From Apostichopus parvimensis (Eukaryota > Echinodermata > Holothuroidea > Aspidochirotida > Stichopodidae), in NCBI GenBank assembly GCA_000934455.1, contig KN889084.1, positions 19,876 to 44,984 on the forward strand: a stretch of 25,109 bases of DNA. Direction: 5' to 3'. Every line of letters begins with the position of its first letter. Within the stretch, counting starts at the first letter, position 1. Position numbers and translations under genes: made by a program. Below are positions 21,001 to 25,109 of this stretch, in pieces. The notes under the pieces were generated by a model, which saw only the letters and a program-made list of their open reading frames with translations, did not search any database and had not been told where the DNA came from.

Positions 21001-22198
21001 GGTAAAGTAAATTATCGCAGGGACTGAGTAACATCGCATCTCAAAATGTGATGGGAAAATTACTTATTGTAATAATAAACAAAAATTAATAACGGTTTTT
21101 GATTCCTTGCCGAAGGCTGAAGGAAACTATACGAATGTGATAGTGTGTGGGTGTATGTTGTTTGTGCGTGTGTATTTGACGCCTTGGCTTGTAAACACGA
21201 TATCACATGAACCAAAAGTTGTCTCAACTTAACACTTCGTATGTAAGTAGCAGTTGGTAAGTAGATGATCCCAATCCTTTTTTTCATGGAGGTGAAAGAT
21301 CATTTGAGGTCACCAGAGGTCAAAAGCCTGAAAACCTTGTACTCATGATACTCAAGAAGCATAAGTTGCTTGAACATTTAATTTGGTATGTTGGTAGCCC
21401 TTGGTGAGCAGATGATCCATATCGTTTTTCATAGAGGTCAAAGGTCGTTTAAGGTCAATTGCAGGTTACAGTCAGAATAAGTCTGATTATGCAGAAGTGA
21501 AGTTTGTTTGACCTTCGACCCTCTTTGCATAGGTACGCATTTATCAATTCTGCAAGACTTGCCATTTCTGCTCAGCAATTCAGATTGATAGAAAGCCTTG
21601 TATCTAAAGTTTCTTTTCATATTTGCAAAGAAGCACTAAGTCATTTGACTTGCTGGTCATACACGAAAACAAGATTATTTTATGACAAAGTTTTCATCAC
21701 TCACGACCTAGTGAGTGATGGCATTGATATCAGCGTCAACACTTGTGTAACATTTTACCTTGAATATACGAAAAGAAAAACGAGAGATTAAAAGGTATCA
21801 GATCTACAAAGACACATCACAGATTCACAGAATGACAGCTTACAGATATGACAATTTAAACCTTGGATATCTCCAGAATGGAGCAAGATTATTCTCACCT
21901 GTTTGGGGCGAGTTGTTCTTCCCATAGATTGCTGTTGTATAAGCCAATCATGATGGTTGGGGTTTTTAATCCCCTGTGTATCCCCTGAACACTCATGATG
22001 TTCAGTGTCAAGGTTTTTTCGTCTATTTTTTATAATTTTTCTTTTCCCTCCAGATTCAAAATTGGTAACACCAAGTCAGGCAAGATGACCGTTGCCATCT
22101 TTTCTCCTCTAAGCGCAACCCAAGGGTGCCGTGAACCACATGTCCGATCCATCATAGATAAACAGAATTATTCTGAGACCCTCGTGGAAAATTTCTGA
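3700..22198 (+). CDS. ODC1: Ornithine decarboxylase, 5'-partial, eight exons
   Basis: This entry is the whole gene; its exons are listed separately. ODC is a cytosolic, homodimeric, PLP-dependent fold-III decarboxylase that makes putrescine from ornithine. Joining 3700-3872, 4802-4936, 14276-14441, 17559-17736, 18860-18993, 19703-19829, 20736-20823 and 22054-22198 gives 1146 nt, which is 381 codons plus TGA with no internal stop. All seven introns are GT-AG and every phase agrees. Recognisable blocks in order are [54 protein letters not shown] and MGAYT. The N-terminal 90 or so residues, with the PLP lysine, are outside the window. Antizyme inhibitor, the inactive paralogue, is unlikely because the catalytic residues are kept, including Cys360 and Tyr389 equivalents. 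Identity is near certain from residue 93 equivalent to exon 7; the last exon is less sure. Confidence 0.96.
3873..4801 (+). other. ODC1: ODC intron a/b
   Basis: GT-AG intron of 929 bp. About a third is a minus-strand SINE (3978-4292). A C-rich stretch lies at 4567-4587 and a T/C-rich acceptor tract at 4770-4795. Nothing else is recognised. Confidence 0.9.
3978..4292 (-). mobile_element. tRNA-derived SINE, minus strand
   Basis: Read on the minus strand, the right end carries a tRNA-like head with A box TGGCTAAGGCG (4263-4273) and B box GGTTCGAATC (4228-4237), the internal RNA polymerase III promoter. The anticodon-like stem-loop contains GGACTCGTGATCC, reminiscent of a Ser/Thr-type tRNA. The body contains AAAGCGC(T)-type motifs (3995-4050), and the 3' end is an ATT/ATA microsatellite (3978-3996). 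It is a SINE relic rather than a tRNA gene, because the head lacks a clean acceptor stem and continues into the body. The family name is not assigned. Confidence 0.8.
4802..4936 (+). CDS. ODC1: ODC exon b: phosphate- and substrate-side barrel strand
   Basis: The acceptor is CAAG after a T/C-rich tract at 4770-4795. The split codon AG|A gives Arg, followed by [10 protein letters not shown], which matches human LVLRIATDDS. Arg154 (LVLR) and Lys169 (LKYG) equivalents are both present. The end reads EVIGV followed by AG before GTTAGT; with the first T of the next exon this makes Ser, restoring VSFHVGSGC. The upstream ATG at 4770 is in intron sequence and is not a start. Two minus-strand tRNA-like SINEs lie on either side, roughly 500 bp upstream and 115 bp downstream. 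Confidence 0.95.
5050..5163 (-). mobile_element. tRNA-like SINE head, minus strand
   Basis: On the minus strand an A-box-like GTGGATAAAGGCG falls at 5132-5145. After a long variable-arm-like stretch, a B box with self-complementary arm, GGGGTTCGATACCC, falls at 5078-5091. This resembles a Leu/Ser-type tRNA with extra arm sequence. It differs from the 3978-4292 element in sequence, so it is probably a second family. The body and its end are not clear. Confidence 0.65.
7138..7300. promoter_or_regulatory. CpG-rich patch inside the large ODC intron
   Basis: Eleven CpG dinucleotides in about 160 bp, including TTCGCGCC (an E2F-like octamer) at about 7251-7258, in an intron otherwise poor in CpG. 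It could be an intronic enhancer, an unmethylated patch or a young repeat. There is no direct evidence for function. Confidence 0.25.
8067..8082. repeat. TA dinucleotide microsatellite
   Basis: A pure alternating AT/TA run (GATATATATATATATATACT context). A shorter, similar run lies near 5908-5919. Confidence 0.9.
9376..10020. repeat. Hairpin-headed repeat with two tandem body copies
   Basis: It opens with TTCCTTGGCCAAAGGCTCAA followed by GGAA (9381-9404), which can fold with TTCCTTG pairing CAAGGAA and GCC pairing GGC. Body copy 1 starts near 9444, copy 2 near 9733, and a third truncated start is near 10005; spacings are 289 and 272 bp. The copies share ACTTGGTACAT, GGTGCTCATCTCATGAATAA and TTAGGGGGC. 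A related hairpin start is at 21099. Confidence 0.75.
11981..12016. repeat. Poly-C run of 36
   Basis: Thirty-six consecutive C on the + strand, preceded by an ACC/CAC-rich stretch. It lies in the middle of the large ODC intron. The glycine- and proline-rich open frames over it are products of the run and not genes. The length may be biased by sequencing or assembly. Confidence 0.95.
13894..13985. repeat. Three-unit tandem repeat, 32-35 bp
   Basis: Units begin AAAGGGG at 13894, 13926 and 13961. They share (C/A)TATGTAGTGTCTCT and are separated by C runs of varying length, which accounts for the unit size change. The array sits about 290 bp before exon c. Confidence 0.9.
14276..14441 (+). CDS. 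ODC1: ODC exon c: PLP-binding His and glycine loop
   Basis: Follows the longest intron (9339 bp) after TTGCTGCAG. It encodes FHVGSGC, with His197, which stacks on the PLP ring, and Ser200. It then encodes an AISSAREV helix and [10 protein letters not shown], whose three glycines (human 235-237) hold the cofactor phosphate. It ends in phase 0 with KFKE before GTACGT, at the same place as human KFEE (residue 250). GC content is clearly above that of the flanking intron. No residue expected in this block is missing. Confidence 0.97.
15552..15607 (-). mobile_element. Degenerate tRNA-like SINE head, minus strand
   Basis: On the minus strand an A-box-like TGGCTAGGATGG (15596-15607) is followed by GGTTCTTATCCCC (about 15552-15564), a decayed B box. 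A 15-A run follows on the + strand (15606 onward). Similarity to tRNA is weak, so this is tentative. Confidence 0.35.
16145..16230 (-). mobile_element. SINE-body fragment, related to 3995-4050
   Basis: TTTATTTATTTTACAG, ACAGCGCCT and an AATCGCTCTAAGGGGCTTCACAATAA segment repeat the layout of the SINE body near 3995-4050 (TTTTTATTGAGCGCTTTAT, then CAAAGCGCTTTACA). It is in the same orientation as that element. No intact tRNA head was found next to it. Confidence 0.5.
17054..17205. repeat. Purine-rich minisatellite
   Basis: About five units of 27-36 bp built on GAGGGAAGGGAGGGGTGTGC and TGGGGAA/TGGGCAA. All G-rich sequence is on the + strand, with several GGG tracts per unit, so G-quadruplex formation is possible. 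The long proline/serine-rich minus-strand open frames over it are artefacts of the repeat. Confidence 0.85.
17559..17736 (+). CDS. ODC1: ODC exon d: EPGRY motif and start of the sheet domain
   Basis: Acceptor CCCTAG, phase 0. The translation opens [14 protein letters not shown] and goes on to [20 protein letters not shown], the family signature that holds Glu274, Arg277 and Tyr278. Glu274 contacts the PLP pyridine nitrogen and Arg277 the phosphate. The 3' part (residues [17 protein letters not shown]) is the variable loop region where family members differ; here it differs from the acidic stretch of human ODC. The exon ends phase 1 before GTGGGT. Confidence 0.97.
17737..18859 (+). other. ODC1: ODC intron d/e
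   Basis: GT-AG intron of 1123 bp. It has a C-rich stretch at 17812-17826 and a 12-G run at 18721-18732, close to the acceptor. Nothing else is recognised. Confidence 0.9.
18860..18993 (+). CDS. ODC1: ODC exon e: NDGVYGSFN and YDHA motifs
   Basis: Acceptor TTTCAG. The split codon G|AC gives Asp. A short hydrophilic linker ([14 protein letters not shown]) leads into [15 protein letters not shown] and LYDHATVFP. These carry the Tyr323 and Asp332 equivalents; Asp332 belongs to the substrate-binding site formed across the dimer interface. It ends phase 0 with QLLE before GTAATT. The linker differs in composition from the acidic human loop but sits in the same place, between the FTLAVN block and FMYYVNDG. 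Confidence 0.97.
18994..19702 (+). other. ODC1: ODC intron e/f
   Basis: GT-AG intron of 709 bp. It contains a CCTTCCC-rich pyrimidine stretch (19225-19273) and the hammerhead-like motif at 19496-19528. No other feature is seen. Confidence 0.9.
19496..19528 (+). mobile_element. Retroelement-type hammerhead-like motif
   Basis: TTGAAGA, then GATCC-TGCTA-GCATC, then GAAA follows the order of a hammerhead ribozyme core (CUGANGA, stem II, GAAA). The stem has one C-C mismatch and the first core base is T instead of C, so catalysis is doubtful. From family knowledge, short hammerheads of this kind occur in Penelope-like elements, and motifs of the form TGAAGAAG...GAAACGTC are frequent in invertebrate retroelement ends. 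The rest of the element is not identified. Confidence 0.4.
19703..19829 (+). CDS. ODC1: ODC exon f: GPSCDGLD catalytic cysteine
   Basis: Acceptor TTACAG, phase 0. It encodes [20 protein letters not shown], then [22 protein letters not shown]. Cys360, which controls correct protonation of the intermediate, and Asp361 of the substrate pocket are both present. Antizyme inhibitors usually alter this region functionally together with the MGAYT tyrosine, so the intact pair supports a working enzyme. It ends phase 1 before GTAGGC. A retroelement-like hammerhead motif lies about 180 bp upstream in the intron. Confidence 0.97.
19830..20735 (+). other. ODC1: ODC intron f/g
   Basis: GT-AG intron of 906 bp, of which about 735 bp is the composite minisatellite at 19957-20692. 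The acceptor tract begins right after the array. Confidence 0.9.
19957..20692. repeat. Composite minisatellite, 11 units of three kinds
   Basis: Units start GATACCCGCTAGGTGT(C/A)CG. Measured starts are 19957, 20038, 20117, 20181, 20256, 20320, 20400, 20435, 20499, 20578 and 20613. Lengths are 75-81 (type A, with GGAGGAAGAGAGTCTA), 64 (type B, with AAGGTGAGTG or AAAGTGAGTG) and 35 (type C, truncated). The order is A A B A B A C B A C A. All types share the first 20 or so bases and the ending TATTT or near variants. Confidence 0.95.
20736..20823 (+). CDS. ODC1: ODC exon g: MGAYT dimer-interface tyrosine
   Basis: The acceptor is TTTCAG, only about 43 bp after the end of a long minisatellite. 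The split codon G|AT gives Asp, then [18 protein letters not shown] and [10 protein letters not shown]. The Tyr of MGAYT is human Tyr389, which is lost in antizyme inhibitors. It ends phase 2 (AG before GTAAGT). From FYV to the split codon the count equals human YYVMSGPAW, so intron position and phase appear conserved with human ODC, as I recall its gene structure. Confidence 0.95.
20824..22053 (+). other. ODC1: ODC intron g/h
   Basis: GT-AG intron of 1230 bp. It holds a hairpin-headed repeat (21096-21480) and a phase-compatible alternative terminal exon candidate (21533-21791). The final 30 bp form a strong pyrimidine tract. Confidence 0.8.
21096..21480. repeat. Second hairpin-headed repeat, GAGGTCA-rich
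   Basis: It starts with TTCCTTGCCGAAGGCTGAAG plus GAA, a self-complementary head like that at 9381. GGCTTGTAAACACGATA then matches GGCTCGTAAACACGATA of the earlier copy, followed by two body blocks with TGGTAAGTAGATGATCC and TGGTGAGCAGATGATCC. It repeats GAGGTCA-type motifs several times. The body differs from 9444-10020, so it is a related but distinct subfamily. Confidence 0.65.
22054..22198 (+). CDS. ODC1: ODC terminal exon h: divergent C-terminal tail
   Basis: A strong polypyrimidine tract (22021-22050) and CCAG precede the exon. AG from exon g plus A makes Arg, then [20 protein letters not shown], ending in LVENF and TGA at 22196-22198. It adds 47 residues after the split codon, the same size as the human last-exon tail. 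The sequence does not resemble that tail: it has only three acidic residues and no proline/acid-rich PEST run. The exon is more GC-rich than its surroundings, as expected of coding DNA. Phase match, acceptor quality and length favour it; the lack of similarity keeps doubt, and a competing exon exists at 21533. Confidence 0.75.
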
Positions 22199-22953
22199 CA
22201 ATTACTGTGGTTTTTACCCAAATTTAATGTAAAGTACAAGAATTCGCCTATGATGTTAAAAAGTGTTAAAAGTCTTTTAAAAGAAATGTGGTTTCTAGAT
22301 GCTGCATGCACCTTTTCCTTTCCATTTTCTTTCTCATTTTTTCTCTCATTATGATCTGCTTTTTTTTCTAACTTTTTCCCCAACTTTTCCTAAAAGGAGA
22401 AAGAAAAAAGATAAAAAAAAGAAAGTAAGCAACCCAACCCTACAAAACATTTAATTATTTAGAAAAAAGATTTGAAGTGATTACTAGGATCTTCTAAAAC
22501 TATTTTTATTCTTCTTCTTCTTTTGTTGCCAATAATATATGTTGTAAGTATAAATTGCACTAATTAGAGACACAAATGAGAGCGTCAGTGTTTGCTCTTA
22601 GAATTATTGTAAATTAAATACAACTAAGTTGTCTATACTTGCAATAGTTTATCCTCGACCAAACGAAAAAAAAGGTCACCTGTGATGATGTTGTGTACAT
22701 TTAACCTCCGCCCATTTATCGTTTCATCAAATTTTACGACTTTCACTAGGGACAAGTAAATTAAGATTATTTTTCTTTTATATTTCTAAAAGGGGATACA
22801 AGTCTCACCCATCAAAGCCACTTCAAGTACCAAACAGAGATGCTAGGAAAAATAGTTACGTGCCGACGCACATTTAATGGCAAAACGTCCAGATATCTAG
22901 CTCTGGTGTTCCTTCATATTCCGAGAATTGTAGTATACTCGCACAAGTTGAAA

Positions 22954-22959
22954 AATAAA
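22954..22959 (+). terminator. Candidate poly(A) signal of the ODC transcript
   Basis: This is the first perfect AATAAA I see after the ODC stop codon. It is followed 25-55 nt later by a T/GT-rich stretch (22984-23012, with repeated TTGTTG), the usual arrangement of a cleavage site. It would give a 3' UTR of about 780 nt. A weaker alternative is ATTAAA at 22613-22618. No transcript evidence is available. Confidence 0.45.
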
Positions 22960-25087
22960 AGTCTAGGGCTTGAATCTTTGAAATTGTTGTCCAAATTGTT
23001 GGGTTGTTAATCCTTGATGGGACCAGCTGTTTACCAGACTTGATGCTGGAATTGGAAGTTGGTGGAATTAGCATCTACTGCTAGTGACCAAATTAAGGTC
23101 AATGTTTTATATTTACCGATTCTAACAAACAATACTAGCTGTTAAGCTAGGATTTGGGGGTCACTATAAAGTATGTTTTCTCTGTGTCAGATTTTCAAAA
23201 CCTTTTGTTTCGATCTTAAGAATTACCAAGTACCATAGGTTTCATCAACATGTTCGTTTATATAAGTTAATTGGTAGGAGACATAAGGCATTAGCATTCA
23301 TGCTGCATTTTGTTGTTATACCTCAACCAAAATCCTCTGGTAGAAAACACTTTAGTTTTCTCTTTTTTTTGGATTTTCCCATTCACGTTTCTATCTGTTA
23401 TATTTACAAAGTATTTATCATTTGGGCAGATGAAGGGATGACCAAAGTGATCCACCCAGTTGGGAAAATTGTTTCTTGTCATATAAACAATGCTTTTATT
23501 TCAAAGCACTCCTATTTCCCTTAGGTAAAGTTCAGAATTGTTCTTAGTATTTCCGTGGTTTAGAAGTCAGTACGGTATAGATTGGGAATAGCCTAAGGAA
23601 ATTGTTCCAAATGACCACAGGTTAGACAAATTCTGATCAGAAATGATGTGAAGTCCAAATATTGAATATGCCAATTTTTGCTTATGAATATTTAAACTTT
23701 ACTTATGAATATATATACATATCAGTTAAAGAACTGCATCTCCCAGAGATATCGAGAACAAAAACTTTTATATATTGATGAGAAATTTGTATTTTGGGAA
23801 AAATGTGAATCTCAAATAACTTGGTAAAATCCTCAAAACTATATCTCAGCAATATTGAATATTGTCTTTTGTATGCTTTTGTTTTCGGCCCTTTTTAAAA
23901 GGAATTTTGGAGACTTGAGCATAAAAATGAATTACAAGAGGTAGATTTAGATAGATATTTATTCAGCCAATCATATAAAAATACAATGGAAATTGGTTGA
24001 TAAAAAGAGCTCAAAACATTAAAAATTGTAAACAACATATAAGACATAATATAATATACAAGTTTTGGTAACTTGAACAAGCTTGCCTTAAAAAGCATTG
24101 TCTAAATTTAAAACCTTTTTTATGTGAGGTGGTCTGTTGCAATTTAGAGAAATAAAGCGCTGGGAAACATAAAAGGTATTCAAAAAGTATACAAATATGG
24201 AAAAATTTCATGTCAAATTACATTTATAAATTATCAAATGCCTGTATGTTGTCAGCATTCTGCTTATTTTATCTCAAGCATTCCCCCTCTTCCACAAAAG
24301 GCATACCTGCAATCGCCAAATTCTCTGCATGGTAACGTCTGTCGTTGTGCGGTATCTTGCATCATCCGAGCTCTACTTTTCTTTTCTTAATTTTCAAAAA
24401 AAAAAACTGTAAAGTGTGCCAGTACAAGTTTATACCAGTAAAGGGCCATTGTTGTTTGATGTGATGTAATTTGGTTTGAACAATTCTCCATGTCTTCATA
24501 ACCCACTATATTTTTGATTCTGATGTCAGGATTTAAGCTGTCTGTCTTACCATCTACATTTCTCTAGCTTTGCAGTTTGGATGTTGGTCAAATATTTTGT
24601 ACCTCTCAAAGTCAGGTTTGGCAAGGTTTTGAATAAAAATGATTAATTTCATTCTATCTCTCAAAGATACTGGCATCAAGAATGTTCAGACAATTGTTTG
24701 TTTTAACGAACTGCAAACTGTCTAACAATTAATTTAGGCTGGTGTGAAAATATGATTATTAAACGAGAGAAGATGTATCCGTCCTCTGCAGTGACATGTC
24801 TATTACCGAGGTTTATAGAATCTTGCCAAATCAAATATGGCGGTAGTCAGATCTTTTGTAAGGGGACAGTGTTGAGGGTGGTGGTTACCTCATTGAATGA
24901 TATCTCATAGAGGAACAAAGAGGGCTGGGGGAGGGGGTTAGGTTGGGGGGGTCAGTTGTATTGTGTATAACCTTAAGATGTGTTCTTGCCTACTTTTCCC
25001 CTTCCAAAAACAATAATACCTTTGTTTCTTTTTATGTTTTGTTAGAGGGAACAGAGAGTGACTCAGAGGGGGCAGAAAAAGGAGGGC

Positions 25088-25109
25088 GGGGGGGGGGGGG
25101 GGGGGGGGG
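25088..25109. repeat. Terminal poly-G run
   Basis: The window ends inside a run of at least 22 G. This suggests the contig stops at a homopolymer that assembly could not cross, though it may also be a chance window boundary. Confidence 0.9.

Larger units (their letters stand above)
22199..25109 (+). other. ODC 3' UTR and downstream flank
   Basis: AT-rich sequence after the stop, with poly-A/pyrimidine runs at 22310-22430. It also holds candidate poly(A) signals (22613, 22954), a possible minus-strand retroelement end near 23945-24010, a small GC-richer pocket at 24300-24375 and a 22-G run at the edge. No further gene is recognised. Confidence 0.7.

Noticed and set aside
22874..23074. 66-residue minus-strand open frame downstream of ODC
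   Set aside because: No known motif, and it overlaps the likely 3' UTR and poly(A) region of ODC.

Overview
The window is animal genomic DNA. It is AT-rich, with GT-AG introns of roughly 0.7 to 9.3 kb, tRNA-derived SINEs, minisatellites and many long G or C runs. I infer an invertebrate, perhaps a marine deuterostome such as an echinoderm, from the protein's similarity level and the repeat style. The species cannot be read from the sequence.

The only gene I can support is an ornithine decarboxylase (ODC), on the + strand from 3700 to 22198. Eight coding exons were assembled by matching translations to the ODC family and checking splice sites and phase: 3700-3872, 4802-4936, 14276-14441, 17559-17736, 18860-18993, 19703-19829, 20736-20823 and 22054-22198. 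Together they give 1146 nt, an unbroken frame of 381 codons plus stop. This matches human ODC from about residue 93 to the C-terminus. The N-terminal part, including the PLP lysine (human Lys69) and Asp88, must lie upstream of the window. Every other catalytic residue I could check is present: Glu94, Arg154, Lys169, His197, Ser200, the GGG loop, Glu274/Arg277/Tyr278, Tyr323, Asp332, Cys360/Asp361 and Tyr389. This points to an active enzyme rather than an antizyme inhibitor. The last exon is the odd part. It joins at the intron position and phase I recall for human ODC, but its sequence does not resemble the vertebrate C-terminal PEST tail.

Layout: 1-3699 is upstream intron or 5' flank with a 70-bp tandem repeat, a duplicated block and one unassigned exon-like segment at 86-148. 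3873-4801 and the start of the 9.3-kb intron (4937-14275) carry two minus-strand tRNA-derived SINEs flanking the second exon. The large intron also holds a hairpin-headed repeat, a CpG-rich patch and a 36-C run. 14442-17558 has a degenerate SINE, a SINE-body fragment and a purine-rich minisatellite. 18994-19702 has a hammerhead-like retroelement motif. 19830-20735 is mostly an 11-unit composite minisatellite. 20824-22053 has a second hairpin-headed repeat and a competing terminal exon. 22199-25109 is 3' UTR and downstream flank, ending in 22 G at the window edge.

ODC converts ornithine to putrescine, the first committed step of polyamine synthesis. I found no second recognisable gene, no canonical tRNA or rRNA, and no clear undescribed system. 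The most unusual material is the ODC C-terminus and the repeats around the 3' exons.
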